Counted from the first letter of the stretch, positions 33,073 through 44,977 are shown. The stretch is 64,000 nucleotides of DNA from Heterohyrax brucei (GCA_028571685.1 CM053142.1:67915296-67979295); one strand, 5' to 3'. The notes: a model not told the origin generated them from the sequence alone. Numbers and translations: made by a program.

Positions 33073-33694
33073 TAAAGGTAATGTTCTACATACTAGTCTG
33101 CTGAGCAGGGTATGGGTCTTAAAAACTTGTAAGCAGCCATTTAAGGCACAACCATTGGTTTCTTCACATCTGGAGCAAAAGAGAATGAAGGAAACCAAAG
33201 GCTCAAAAAAGAAAGCAGTTCACAGGACTGATAGCTCACTGGAACCATAGCCCCTACTAGCTCCAGTCCAAAAGAACTAGATGACACTGAGCTACCACCA
33301 CTTCCACGGTTCTAACCAGGAACAAAATAGAAGGTCCTGGATAGAATGTGAGAAAAATGTAAAATAAAACTCAAATTCCTACAAAAAAAAAAGATCAGAT
33401 TTACCAGATTCATAGAAACTAGAACAACCCTTGAGACAGTTGGTTTTAAGATACTCTTTGAACTTTGAAATGAAGCCTCTTGCAAAGGTCACCTTTCATC
33501 CAAATAATAGACTGATTTCTAAAATAAACAATATTACCCATGAAGAACGTGCTTCCTTAAACAATAAACTATACAAGACCAAATGGTGAACATTTACCTG
33601 AAAGCAAAGACAAGAAGGCAAAGAAGGGACAGGGAAGCTAGATAAATGGAAACAAAATAAATAGAATGGAAATAACAAAAATGCTGACACACTG

Positions 33695-33900
33695 AATAAA
33701 ATGCAGCCAGTGTCTCTAGATGGGAGAGGAGAGGATGAAGAGAAGGGGACAGGTGTTCCTTAAGAGGATACTAGAAGTAAAGAATGAAAAGGAGGAGCAT
33801 GCTGTCACAGGGTGAGGAGAGCAGATGGAGCTGCGGATATGCAGGCATGCAAAATTGATTTGGATTATATACTTTCACTTAATCACAATAAAAAAAATAC
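33695..33900 (+). mobile_element. L1 3' UTR terminal fragment
   Basis: Sense version of the L1 terminal block: 'agcatgctgtcacagggtg', 'cagatggagctgcggatatg', 'actttcacttaatcacaata', then an A-rich end. Confidence 0.75.
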
Positions 33901-34029
33901 ATAACCAATGTCATAGAACAATTTGTATAAGAATTGTCAAATTGGAACCGAATTTGCTGTGTAATTTCCACCTAAAACATAATCAAATAGTCTTTAAAAA
34001 AATTAATGTTAAACAACAAATGTTTTGTT

Positions 34030-34085
34030 ATATGTAGGGTCACTATGAGTTGGAACTGACTTGATGGCAGTGGGCTTGGCTTTAC
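34030..34085 (+). repeat. AfroSINE tail fragment
   Basis: 'gtagggtcactatgagttgg' and 'gacttgatggcagtgggc'. About 55 bp. It carries the ordinary tail (ggaactgac) and not the palindromic variant. Confidence 0.8.
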
Positions 34086-34489
34086 GTAAGAGACAGCTTT
34101 CTGTCTTTACAACCTCTGGCAGATTGCATGTCATGCATCGCATTCCATTCTAATGCTTATTCAGAAATAAAACTTTCTTTTTCTTCTATTTTTATGGAAG
34201 ATTGTCTAGATTGAGAGCTGATTTTGTTTTTAATTTTATTTCCCCAACACTATCCACTGAACACAAACCAGGTATAGTGAGAGACAAAGGAAAGCTGCTC
34301 TAAGATTGTAACCCCTGGGCCCTGCTGGTTTGATCTATATGTATAAATATAAATTGCCCGACACACTGCAGACACACAATAAAAGGCACTGTTATTATCA
34401 AATCCCGGGTTCTACTTCTTCTTGTACTGCTACACTGCCTGTAACATAAAAATCTTTGAACCCAACCTCAAAGAAAGATCACAGAATCC

Positions 34490-35200
34490 TCAGTTCTCAG
34501 TTGTACCAGAGCAGGATTGTCTACAACTGACTCTGTGACTTTGCATGGACAAAGAGCTCATTGAGATCAGAGATTCACCTTCTCTGAGTGGGAAATCTAT
34601 CCCCAGCTGACCTTCTCCCTCTGTAGACAGATGGTAACATCTCATGGGTCCAGTGTTTTCAGGTGTTGGGTAGCTGGCATTCCCAACTGCTGTTAACAGC
34701 TGATGAAACCAGACCCATGGGTCCACACCTAGCATGCAAGAAGTCAAGCTCTCAGACACTGTTTTTGAGGGGAAGAAGGGTTTATTTCACAGGCTAACAA
34801 GTGGGAATTCAGAGGTATCAACCTCAGATTGAGCTCCCTGGTCTGTTTGAACAATTATGATTTTATATTTATAAATACTCATTTAAGGATGGAGGACCCA
34901 TAATAGGCAGGATCAGAAAGTGTTAACTCTTCACAGAGTCTACTGATTATTGTTATGAGACAGGGCTAAGACTTGGCCCAGAAGTGACCCAGGGACCTTT
35001 GCTTCTCCGATGGGCTTGGATACACACATCCAGTGAATTTTGGTTCTTTGGCATGAGTCTGTGGGTTCCTTGACATGAGTTCTCATGCTTTATTGGACAT
35101 GTGAGGTAGTCGAGGGTCATTTTTCAGTCATCATTGTCTGTTCTGCACACGTCGGGCTACTCTGAACTAGCTGGATCTGAATTCATGCAGGGATTTCTAG
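34490..35200 (-). mobile_element. Possible LTR, antisense
   Basis: On the minus strand 'gtgaaataaacccttcttcc' (around 34775) looks like an LTR poly(A) signal and U5. Boundaries and family are uncertain. Confidence 0.3.
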
Positions 35201-35204
35201 ACAG

Positions 35205-35570
35205 TATGCAAAATAACTTAGGCGAAGGAGTGACATGGTGAGAGAGGTGACTAGAAGTATTCTGATAACTGGTGGAGTACTAGTTAATTAGGTGTTCCAG
35301 CCTCTAAGATACCCTAACACTGGCACACAAATCCAGATTCCTTGGTCCCAAGCAGTTTGTGGATTCCTTCCTTGATAATGTTGTTTTTGTGTTTGCTCTA
35401 TAAAAAGGGGCAGATTCCCTTTCCTATAACATGCCAAATTTGTCTTGATCACCTTGGGCTTGTAAGTTTTTCCCCTCTTCTTACCACCCACCAAATAAAT
35501 AAAGCTTATTCCTTTGCTCATACTATGGGACATTGAGGGGTGCATCCAGAACCTCAGTGCTTAACCCAGA
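35205..35570 (+). mobile_element. Possible solitary retroviral LTR 3' part
   Basis: 'gctctataaaaaggggcag' (35395) as TATA box and 'aaataaataaagcttattcc' (35493) as poly(A) signal about 95 bases on, followed by a U5-like end. No internal genes. Family unknown. Confidence 0.4.
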
Positions 35571-36220
35571 TGGAATCCATCTTGTACAACAGTTCCAAAT
35601 TAGCTCTGGGGAAAATAAAGCAAAAGTAGATTGAAACATTCAAGGCCTTCTATTCTGGTCTCATTCTGTCTACCCAAGTTTATATACCTCTCTAGCCTTG
35701 GCTGGCTCGCCCAAACGCAGGTCCTGCTCCTATCAGGTCTCTCCAAATCAGCTCTTTACCTTAATGTGGACTGTCTCTACCACAACACACACACCTGCAG
35801 CTCATCTTGCTAGTGCCTTTTCCTCCCCTTTAAGGCCCAGCTCTGATTTTCATCATCACCACTGTGAGACAAAGAACCTAGTTTGGCCCTTTGACTCTGG
35901 TTTCTAAAAATTATCCAAGCAATCAAGATGCCTTTGTTTTTCCAAAACAGTTGAGCAAGTAGGGCCTACACAGTGTCCATACCCAGCAAACTAACTTCAG
36001 AAAGGAGAGGGGCTAATGAAGTCATGTGTATTTACTTACTGGATAGATCATTTAACTATGTATTAAGGACCAAGTCATCCATATTCATTGAGGTCCTAAT
36101 GACTACAGGACACAAGACCTGGGTCTCACTCTGAGAACTCTCCCAGACCTTGCCTGATGGGTCTCTTCACTTGTCCACTTTCTGATTATAGAAAATGGGT
36201 AACTGTAAATATAAATTATA
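35571..36220. other. Intergenic sequence without recognised features
   Basis: No repeat or gene recognised. Confidence 0.5.
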
Positions 36221-36383
36221 CCAAAAAAACAAGACGTCATCGACCCAATTTCTGACTCATAGTGACACTATCGTGCACAGTAGAACTGCCCCATGGAGTT
36301 TCCAAGGAGCACCTGCTGGGTTCAAACTGCTGATCTTTCGATTAACAGCCATAGCAATTAACCAGTACACCACCAGGGTTTCC
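36221..36383 (-). repeat. AfroSINE
   Basis: Reverse copy 'ccaaaaaaacaagacgtc' to 'acaccaccagggtttcc'. Confidence 0.9.
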
Positions 36384-37500
36384 ATGTAGCTAATAGTCTC
36401 CTAATAGTGAATTCTGTGAGTCATTACAGAGAATTTACAAACCCACAGGGGCAATGAACCAGCAGAGGCTGGCAGTACAGAGGTAAGTTGTGTAGACCCA
36501 GCTCCAGGTGGCTGGGTGACAGAGAAAGGATAGAGTCCTTCTAACTTGTGACCTAGTGCCAGGAGACTAGAAAGAGGGAAGGAGGCCAGCTGGTCTGAGG
36601 TGTAGGGAGTTGTGCAGACTCCTGAGCCTACTGGCTGCTCTCAGATGACCTGGTTTCAGGGGCCAGAGATGTTTTGACCCTGTTCAGGATAGCCAGAGAT
36701 TAGATCTGGTCTAACTCTCATCTAACTCTCTTATCTAACATAGAGAGAGGAATTGTCTTGGAAGTGGCTGTGATAAGAAGTAGAAATGTGGGAAGGTGAG
36801 GCCTGGATTCACTTTCAGCAGGGAAAGGGATTCATGCTGGTCCCTGCTACACAGTTAGTAATAAAGGTGAGGTCTATCCACAATGCCCCTTTTAAAGTGC
36901 ATCTTCTCAACCTCACCTAACAGCTTCTGCAGAGTTAGCCATCTGATTGTAAGAGATCCCTGCTCTCTTATGTAGCTTGCAGATGTTGCTGAAAGTGATG
37001 CCCAGTGTCCTTGCATTCTGAGGGAATAAGTCCTACTTCTTGCCATGGAAAGAAAGTCGAAGTGATCAACGTAACTTCCAGGCTAGAGTGCTTCTGCCTT
37101 CCCTGTTCCCCCCATCCACTGACTAAATGGAAAGGAATCTGAGGGCCTAGAGGAGGGAAGAGTCACAAAATAGAAGGATCCCTGAATGACCACACAAAAG
37201 GCCACCTCGCCAGGAATAACTGCCCTGACTGTAACATAAACAAGAAGTATTTTTAATTGAACGCTGAGATGTCTGGGTTCTCTGCTACAGCAACTAGCAT
37301 TACAGCTATGACTGCCATGACTACTCTTTGCTTGACCTTCTACAGTCCTTAAAGTCAATTCTATCTCATGCTGCCCTTTGTCTTATTTGGACACTTTGAG
37401 TTACAGTATCAGAAGCCGCAACTGCAATGTTTTTAAGCAAGTAGGAAATTATCTCAAATACAAGAAGTTCAGAGGTAGGGCAATTCCTTGATTGACCATC
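36384..37500. other. Intergenic sequence without recognised features
   Basis: About 1.1 kb of moderately GC-rich, apparently unique sequence. Open frames up to 91 codons, none recognised. Confidence 0.5.
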
Positions 37501-37502
37501 GT

Positions 37503-37980
37503 TGTGAGTTTAATTGTGTCTCCCAAAAAGGTACATTAACGTTCTAGCCCCTGGAATCAACTGAATGGCAGGAAGTTAACCCTTAGTACCCATGACCATG
37601 ACTTTATGTGGAAATAGGGCTTCTGCAGATATAATGAAGTTAAGATAAGGTTGTCTTGGGCTAGGGCAGGCCCTAAATCCAATGAGTGGTGTCCTTATAA
37701 GGGAGGGAGATTTGGGGACTTACAGAAACAGACACGTACAGAGGAAGATGGCTTTGTGAAGACTGAGACTGGAGGCATGTAGCTACAAGCCAAGGCTTGC
37801 CAGCAATGGCAAGAGACAAGGAAGGATCCTTCACTGTAGCCTTCAGAGGAAGCATGGCCCAGCTGACAACTTAGCTGTGGCATTCTAGCCTCCACAAGTG
37901 TGAGCGAGTGAATTTCTATTGTTTTAAGCCACGCAGTGTGTGACTCTTTGTTATAGCAGCCGCAGGAAACCAGCATAACC
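37503..37980 (+). mobile_element. MLT1-type (MaLR) LTR
   Basis: Good agreement with MLT1 order: 'gtttaattgtgtctccc', 'ggaaatagggcttctgcag', 'gtggtgtccttataaggga', 'cttcagaggaagcatggcc', 'ttgttttaagccacgcag', 'ccgcaggaaaccagcataac'. Confidence 0.8.
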
Positions 37981-38179
37981 ATCATCAGTAGGCTGGCTTT
38001 TACTTTTGTGTTTGTCCCTTTACGGTCACAAGGTAGCTGTGACAGCTCTAGGTTTCATCTGCTTTTCCAATGTCTATGTGTAAAGCCTATGTGAGAAAAT
38101 GCTTCTTTTTTTAAGAATATGAAAGGCACTCCCAGAATTCTTTCAGAAGGGAATTGCCCATCCCTAAACTATAATAATT

Positions 38180-38332
38180 GGAAACCCTGGTGATGTGTAG
38201 TGTTTCAGTGCTACGTCTGCCAGCCAAAAGGTCAGCAGTTTGAATCTGCCAGGTGCTCCTTGGAAACCCTATGTGGCAGTTTTCTGACCTACAGGGTCAC
38301 AGTGAGTTGGAATCAACTTGACAGCAGTGGAT
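38180..38332 (+). repeat. AfroSINE
   Basis: Full copy 'ggaaaccctggtgatgtgtag' to 'aacttgacagcagtgg', followed shortly by a poly(A) run at 38344-38359. Confidence 0.92.
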
Positions 38333-38359
38333 AAACTATTACCAAAAAAAAAAAAAAAA

Positions 38360-38751
38360 GTTACCAAGTCAATTCCAATTCATGACAATCCAGTGTGTTG
38401 CAGAGGACTGCTCCAGAGGATTTTCTTGACTGTAATCTTTATAGCAGGAGCCCTGGTGTCTCAACAGTTAAGTGCTCAGCTGTTACCGAAAGACAAGCAG
38501 TCCGAACACGTCCAATGGCTCTGTAGGAAAAAGACCTGGTAACCTTCCACGAAGATCACAGCCTGGAAAATCCTATGGGGCAGTGCTACTCTGCCACATG
38601 GACTCACTGAAAGCAGAAATTGACTCCATGGCCCCTAACAACAACAATCTTAATGGAGGCAGACTCCTAGGCCTTTCTTCTACAGCGCTGAAGGGTAGAT
38701 TTGAACCTCCAGGTTAGTAGTAAAGCATAAACCATTTGCTCAACCCTGGAA
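38360..38751 (-). repeat. AfroSINE (longer subfamily), split by a sense SINE
   Basis: Outer reverse copy: 'ttaccaagtcaattccaatt' through 'tgactgtaatctttatagca', resumed at 38650 with 'ggcagactcctaggcc' and ending 'tttgctcaaccctggaac'. Split by the copy at 38447-38646. Confidence 0.8.
38447..38646 (+). repeat. AfroSINE nested in an AfroSINE
   Basis: Sense copy 'ggagccctggtgtctcaac' to 'atggcccctaacaacaaca', ending with the RTE-like 'taacaacaacaa' terminus. 'aatctttatag' on the left and 'aatcttaatgg' on the right look like its target-site duplication. Confidence 0.85.
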
Positions 38752-38788
38752 CTTATAAACCAAGGCAAAAACAAACAAGCAAACAAAC

Positions 38789-38880
38789 TAGTTGCCATGG
38801 AGTTGATTCTGAGTCATAAGTAACACTCACAGCTATGTGCCCAGAGTGCACAGAGTCCAGCCTCCAGGTACCTGGAATGG
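38789..38880 (-). repeat. AfroSINE fragment
   Basis: 'actagttgccatggagttga' and 'ctgagtcataagtaacac' are the reversed tail box; the rest is decayed. Confidence 0.6.
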
Positions 38881-39054
38881 GGAGGAGCATGGCTACTGGA
38901 TAGGTTCTAATATGCCAGCTGGATTCACATATTGTCCTCTTAGCTTCTCAACTCTTCCAAGGGCGTAAACTGCCAGGCAGGAACCCTGCTTTGGGAAATT
39001 ACCAACATTTTATGATAGAGTGTTGAGAGAGACACTTTATATCAGGGTACTGCA

Positions 39055-39256
39055 ATCTTTAAGGAGTACCTCAGTGGGAAACAGTTAATGCATTCAGCCA
39101 GTAACACAAGGTTGGAGGTTCAAGTCCACCCAGAGGTGCCTTGGAAGAAAGTACTGGCAATCTACTTCTGAAAATGCAGCCATTGAAAACCCTGTGGCGC
39201 ACACAGACACACAAGGTCACCATGAGTTGGAACTGACAGTACAGTCACTAGTTTAC
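39055..39256 (+). repeat. AfroSINE, longer subfamily
   Basis: 'gttggaggttcaagtccacc', 'cagaggtgccttggaagaaa', 'ctggcaatctacttctgaaa', tail 'caccatgagttggaactgac'. Confidence 0.82.
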
Positions 39257-39715
39257 AATCTTCAAGAAATGACAAGGAATGACCCAGGAGTCTACAAATG
39301 ATAACAGTGAGATAATCGTTACTCTTTGCTCCACAACTTCTAGTCCTTTCCTGCCCTGTGACATAGGCCTCTGCTTTGTCATGTGTTTAATATGGATAAT
39401 CTCTAAGGCCTCAAGTCTTCTGAGTCTCCCACAGTCAAGGGCCGAGTCTTCATTTTTTTCTCTATGTCCCTAAGACAGGGCACAGCTCCAGCTGCTGGAC
39501 TGGCATTCAGTAGGGAGAGCATCCATACAAGACTTTTAATACTGATGGTTTGATTCTAGGAGAGAACCTGATAGCCATGAAATGTATTGAATTGGAGCAG
39601 TAGCTAAGTATGAAGTCCCAATCTCATACTGTGAGGAAGGCCTGCAAGACTGAATCCATTAGACAATGGGGGAGGCTGTAGGGTAGACTTCAAAGGCCTC
39701 GCTGAGGGGGAAATA

Positions 39716-39822
39716 GACCTGAGTTCAAGTCCTGGCTCTGCCACTTGCAGTGTGACTTTAATCTCTGAACTTCTGTCTCTCCTTTATAAAATGAGGGATA
39801 ATTTCTACTTTATCAATCCAAA
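39716..39822 (+). repeat. MIR fragment
   Basis: 'gacctgagttcaagtcctgg', 'ctctgccacttgcagtgtga' and 'cctttataaaatgaggga' follow the MIR 5' half. Confidence 0.75.
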
Positions 39823-39896
39823 CTAAACCAAACTTGTTGCCAGTCCAGTGAAGTGGGGATAGTTGTTCACCTTGTTATGTTGCTTGTATCGATGTC

Positions 39897-40085
39897 CAGG
39901 TGGTAGAAACAGCTAGGTGCTGAGTTACTCACTCAAAGGTTGGTGGTTTGAGTCCTCCCAGAGGTGCCTCAGAAGAAAGACCTGGTTATCTCTTCTGAAA
40001 AATCAGCCATTGGAAGTCCTATGGAGCACAGTTCTACTTTAACATATACAGAAGTTGCCATGTGGAAGAACTGACTCAACTGCTT
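39897..40085 (+). repeat. AfroSINE, longer subfamily
   Basis: 'tccaggtggtagaaacagct', 'ggttggtggtttgagtcctc', 'ccagaggtgcctcagaagaa' and an eroded tail. Confidence 0.8.
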
Positions 40086-40546
40086 CTGGGGTTTTGTTTG
40101 TTTGATTTTCCCCCACTGCTGAGTGGGAGAGGCATGAATGAGGACACGCAGACCTGTGCTGTGACCCAGCAGGTTGAAGCCAGGTTGCTGGGGTTGCTGA
40201 GGCAGGTTGGAATATGCTGGTGAGGAAAGAGCCAGCAGCAGCCTCAGGCCTGGGGAAAAGTAGGCAGGGTGAGGATTAGAAGCCTGAGAACAAGAAATAA
40301 GGATCATCTCGCTGCAATCACCTCCAAACTCTACTTCTTGAAGATTATCGTACCTGGTAAGATACCTTTCTCTCCAATGCCACCCCTGTAAAATGTTGGT
40401 GAGTTCAGAATACCCAGTAAAATCCTTTCAGTGACCCATTCACTCAGTTCTTCAACCTCACCCACTCTCATGGCCAGAGGCTTTCAAACATATTTGTTCA
40501 CCACCCAAGTGTGTGTGTATCTCAGTAGACATGCAGATACATCCAG

Positions 40547-40888
40547 AACCCATTGCTGCTGAGTTCATTCTGACTCATAGTGACCCTGTACTAAAAAAGA
40601 AAAAAAATGAGAACCCATCACCATCGAGTCAATTCAGACTCATAGCAACCCTGTAGGACAGGTAGAACTGTCCCATAGCGTTTCCAAGGAGCATCTGGCA
40701 GATTCGAACTACAGACCTTTTGGTCAGCAGCCATAGTACTTAACCACTACACCACCAGCATTTCCAGTGACCTTATGGGATAGGGTAAAACTGCCCCATA
40801 CAGTTTCCTAGGACAGCCTGGTGGATTTGAACTGCCAATCTTTTGGTTAACAGCTGTAGCTCTTAACCACTATACCACCAGAGTTTCC
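40547..40888 (-). repeat. AfroSINE interrupted by a second AfroSINE (nest 1)
   Basis: Outer element halves are 40547-40590 and 40766-40888. The inner full copy, same orientation, is 40591-40765. The repeated 'agtgaccctgta' (40579) and 'agtgaccttatg' (40766) is a convincing target-site duplication within the outer tail. Confidence 0.88.
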
Positions 40889-40895
40889 TCTACAG

Positions 40896-40922
40896 ACACA
40901 GACACACACACACACACACACA
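40896..40922 (+). repeat. (AC)n microsatellite between two SINE nests
   Basis: 'acacagacacacacacacac' run separating nests 1 and 2. Confidence 0.9.
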
Positions 40923-41248
40923 AAAGCCGCTGTCATCGAGTTGATTCTGACTCATAGAGACCCAATACCAAAAGAATCGAAACCCACAGCCATCAAGTCC
41001 ATTCTGACTCATAGTGGAACTGACACAGAGTGGAACTGCCCCACAGAGTTTTCAAGGAGCACCTAGTAGATTTGAACTGCTGACCTTCTGGTTAGCAGCT
41101 GCAGCACTTAACCACTACACCACCAAGGTTGCCTATAGCACAGTGCAAAACTGCCGCACTCAGTTTCCAAGGAGCACCAGGTGGATTTGAACTGCCAACC
41201 CTTTGATTAGTAGCCATAGCACTTAACCATTATACCACCAGGGTTTCC
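40923..41248 (-). repeat. AfroSINE interrupted by a second AfroSINE (nest 2)
   Basis: Outer halves are 40923-40969 and 41134-41248; the inner copy is 40970-41133. The inner element breaks the outer in the same 'gaccctata' box as in nest 1. Confidence 0.85.
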
Positions 41249-41740
41249 CCTACACACATATAAGTGAAATAAATTTTTACAATGCAATACTTACCCTTCC
41301 TACATGCACCAGGCTCTGCTATTTCCTGTTCTATTTTGTTTTTATAAGGGCTCACTACAATGCATGACTTTAATTTTATGCTCCACTAACAGCCTGTATC
41401 TCTCCATTCAAAAAATACTGCCCTAGACCTTGCCGTATTACCACTCTCTCCAGCTTTAGAGATCAAAAATTTGAGAAAGAACCAACAAAGGAGACTTAGA
41501 GTAGCCAAGGAAGCAAGAGAACAAAGAGACCCTTCATTAGCTCAATCCAAGTAGGACACTGTTATCACCTCCTGTTATTCAAACCTGCTGCTTCTGGTGC
41601 TCCTAATCCAAGTGCTTTTTACCTACCTGGAACCTCTGATTCATCCACCTTTTCATCTTCTCACTGTCTTTAATACCCTTGTCATGTTACTTTCTGTTTA
41701 GCTCGTTTAGATTCCACAACTAATTTTTAAAAAAGAAAAA
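41249..41740. other. Intergenic sequence without recognised features
   Basis: No repeat or gene recognised except an A-rich end that serves as SINE tail. Confidence 0.5.
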
Positions 41741-41745
41741 AAAAA

Positions 41746-41937
41746 CAGTTGCCGTTGAATCAATTTCAACTCCTGGCCTCTCCATGTGTTTCAGGGTAGA
41801 ACTGTGCTCTGGTTCAGTGGCTGTGACCATTCAGAAGTAGATTACTAGACCTTTCCCCTAAGGTGCCCCTGGATAGATACCAACTGCCAACTTTTGAGTT
41901 AGTAGCTGAGTGCGTCACTGCTTGCTTCATCCAGGGA
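41746..41937 (-). repeat. AfroSINE, longer subfamily
   Basis: 'cagttgccgttgaatcaatt', 'ggctgtgaccattcagaag', 'agattactagacctttcc', 'tgcttcatccaggga'. Confidence 0.82.
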
Positions 41938-41949
41938 TTTATCTAGCAT

Positions 41950-42440
41950 GCTGTTAGTTGCCATCAAGTCAATACTGACTTACAGAGACCCTATGTACAA
42001 CAGAATAAAATACGGCCCAGTCCTAAGCCATCTTCACAATCACTGCTAAGTTTAAGTGCCTTGTTGCAGGCACTGTGTCAATCCATCTCACTGAGGGTCC
42101 TTTTGCTGATCCTCTACTTTATGAAGGACCCTAATAGTGCAGTGGTTAAGCTTTTGGCTGCTACACAAAAGGTCAGCAGTTCAAATCCACCAGCTGCTTC
42201 TTGGAAACCCTATGGAGCAGCTCTACTTTTATGCTACGGGGTCTTGATGAGTGGGAATGAATGGTGGCAATGGGGTTTTCTATTTTACAAAGCATGATTT
42301 CCTTCTCCAGGGATTGGTCCTTCCTGATAATATGTTCAAAGTCAGGGGGATAAAGTTCTCAATCCTCACTTCTAAGGAACATTCTTGGTGTATTCCTTCC
42401 AAGATAGATTTGCTAGTATATTCAATATACAGCTCAACAA
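41950..42440 (-). mobile_element. RTE-class LINE 3' end, split by a SINE
   Basis: Reverse RTE terminus 'gctgttagttgccatcaag', then 'tgtacaacagaataaaatac', 'tcactgagggtccttttgct', [SINE 42120-42286], 'ttccttctccagggattggt', 'aaggaacattcttggtgtat'. Untranslated and frame-broken C-terminal RT only. Confidence 0.82.
42120..42286 (+). repeat. AfroSINE inserted in an RTE
   Basis: 'gaaggaccctaatagtgcag' head to 'tggtggcaatggggttttc'. It splits the RTE at 'cctctacttt' / 'acaaagcatg'. Confidence 0.88.
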
Positions 42441-43286
42441 AAGTTAGATTAAAAAATACCATGGGTTAGTACCAAGAGTAAACTAATCTTTCAAAAAGTG
42501 AGCTGTCAGCTAGAAGAGAATAACAACAGCTGAAGGAGATATGGGGTCAAGGAAGGATTTGCTTTTTAAGGTGGGAAAAGCTGAACAGGTGTGAATACTG
42601 ACTGCAAAGTTGCTGCTGATGGAAGGAGCCAGTGAGGCCAGGGCAGTAAGGCTGGGTGGGGCAGGCTTGCATAAACAGTAGAGCCCTTAGGAGGAGGCTG
42701 AGGGTGGTTGCAAGTGGTTTCGGGTATCCCAGGGATGGCAGTGATGTGACGTAGGACAGATGGCAGTAAATCGTTGGGGTGGGGAGAACCTGGGAAAGCC
42801 ACCTTTTGTTTACTCCAGACAGTAAAGGTGACACCAGCAGCTGGGAATGAGGAGATGTGTGGGAGGTTAAGAGGAAGAGGTCAGAAATCACCTTGATGGG
42901 AAGCGGAGGAGAAAACTAGCTAGTTGTCACACTGGTGATGACTCCCTGCATGGGGCTGGAGGGTTCACAAGGCAGTTTCTCAGCTTCCCTCATTCAGTCC
43001 TCTCGGCAACCCCAGGGAGTAGTCTTGTCATTCCTCTTTGTTGGGAGGAAACTAAGAAGGTCGGGGTTGAGGCCCCAGGCTTGTTACCAGAACCCCAGAC
43101 CTAGTGCCAGGTCTTCTAAGGCTCGTCTCTGGGTTTCCCTGGAAGCTCACACGTGCATGCGTGCGTACGCACACACACACGCAAACTCTAAGGGATACTT
43201 CACAGTAAGCCAAGGACAGCAGAACCAGGGAGCCTCACAATTCAGGTCCCAGGCAGAGGTGGGGACCCAGGGCACTCCATATCCAG
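42441..43286. other. Intergenic, G-rich dispersed-repeat-like sequence
   Basis: 42535-42900 ('atggggtcaaggaaggattt', 'tttttaaggtgggaaaagct') recalls an ancient mammalian repeat that I cannot name with certainty. The rest is unassigned. Confidence 0.35.
43150..43184 (+). repeat. Imperfect CA/CGCA-rich microsatellite
   Basis: 'cacgtgcatgcgtgcgtacg' followed by 'cacacacacacgc': alternating purine-pyrimidine with several CpGs. Confidence 0.7.
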
Positions 43287-43491
43287 TCAACCAGTTTTCA
43301 TTGAGTTGACTCTAACTTATGGTGACCCCGTCTGTGTCAGAGTAGAACTGTGCTCCACAGGGTAACCAATGGCTGATTTTTTAGAAGCAGAACCCCAGAC
43401 CTCTCCTCCGAGGCCGCTCTGGGTAGACTCAAACCTCTACCCTTTCATTAGCAGCTCAGCACATTACCTGCTTCCCCATCCAGGGACCCTA
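43287..43491 (-). repeat. AfroSINE, longer subfamily
   Basis: 'accagttttcattgagttga', 'ctaacttatggtgacccc', 'ggctgattttttagaagcag', 'cttccccatccagggacc'. Confidence 0.82.
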
Positions 43492-44180
43492 CGGCACTCG
43501 AGATGGTGTTTTCTCTCTGGTGAGCTGCCTTCTTTTCTCCCTTTCCTTTGCATCTACCTGCATCTGCTCCCTCTACCAGGAGGCTCGGTTCAAGGCTCCT
43601 CCTAGCTGGGCACAGCCCTCACACCAGTGCAAATTTGGGACCAATGAGCTGTAGCTAAAAGGGACAGAGCTGTGTGCTATGGCACCAAAAACCTATGCCT
43701 TAGCACCCTTTGGGCAGTAGCCTATGAAAAGCTCTGTTTCTCTCAGAAGGGGCTGCAGGCTGCCCAGCCACAGGATAAACAGGACTCCTTCAGTCAGGAG
43801 CCTTAGTTCACTCTGCAGGCCCATTGGCCTCACCTGACCTGTAGCACTACCTCTCCTGGACATGTTCCTGTCAACAGAGGCCAGGCACTTCCCTGAGTGC
43901 AAGAGCCAGAGGAAATATCTCATACTTGTTACAAGGGAGAAGGCCCGGATTTATAAATACCTGACTACAGAGAGCTCCCGCAGGGGGGTCTGCTTTCCTC
44001 TGCTGTAGCCACTGACGGCCATTCCCTTTGCTGCCTTTGCCAGGAACCTAGCAGTGGTGAAAATATTTGCAGATTTTAGACAACTCATGGGTACAAAAAT
44101 AGAAGGAAGTAAACCATGGAAAGAGCATAGGATTTTAAAACAAAGACCTAGAGTTTTCTCTAAAACCACTCCCAGTACCA
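43492..44180. other. Intergenic sequence without recognised features
   Basis: About 690 bases, moderately GC-rich, apparently unique. No supported gene. Confidence 0.5.
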
Positions 44181-44182
44181 AA

Positions 44183-44735
44183 TGTCTTGGGCTGGGTTCT
44201 CTAGAGAAGCAAAACCAATAAAGTGTATAAATATATGGGAAGGGAGATTTATATCAAGGAAGGCTCACTGGGTTGTAGAAGCTGGAATCTCCCAAATCCG
44301 TGGGTCAGGATAGAGCTTCTCCTGATTCGCATAGCCACAGGAGCTGGCAAACCCAGGGTCAGCAAGTCAGGAAGCAGGCTTTTGGCTCACAGACTGAAAA
44401 GATTAATGAACCCCAAGATCAGCAGGCAAAACCACAGGCAAGCTGCTAGCTCAGATCCCAGGAATCAGAGGTCAGAGGAACCACAGCCAGCTTCAGGATC
44501 CAGCATGAGGAAAAAGCCCACGAGCCTTGCCAGAATATCTGCTGATATTCAGTGCAGGCCACACACCCAAAGAAGCTCCCTTTCAACTGACTGGCTGGCT
44601 ACTCACAGCAGATCCCATTACGGGGCTAATCACATATCAAATTCCCACATGGAAGTGATTATAACATTATACAACAGCCAAACCACTTAAGACTCATTGG
44701 CCGAGCCAGGTTGACAGTCTTAACCATCACAGGTG
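44183..44735 (-). mobile_element. ERVL/MLT2-type solitary LTR
   Basis: From 'gctgggttctctagagaagc' to 'cagtcttaaccatcaca', closely matching 5130-5815 and the reverse of 59540-60080. Intact LTR without internal region. Confidence 0.65.
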
Positions 44736-44977
44736 GTATCCAATCCGATTCTAAGGTTTAAGAAGTTGTGCAGAGCCCAGCAAGTCCACAAATCCCATTT
44801 GTAATTACAGGTATTGAAGAGTTAAAAAAATACTTCTTTTGATTTATGTATATTATTTTTTTCAAATAGCCATAAAGTTGTTGGGACATGAATACTGTGT
44901 TAAGTGGTATGCCCTAACTACTTTCTTAACAGAACTTTTAGCCTGGGACGCCATGAGAAGTTTAGGGATGTATGAAG

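Noticed and set aside
40547..41248. CRISPR-like or satellite array
   Set aside because: Repeat units are whole AfroSINEs, some nested, with target-site duplications. Not regularly spaced short repeats.
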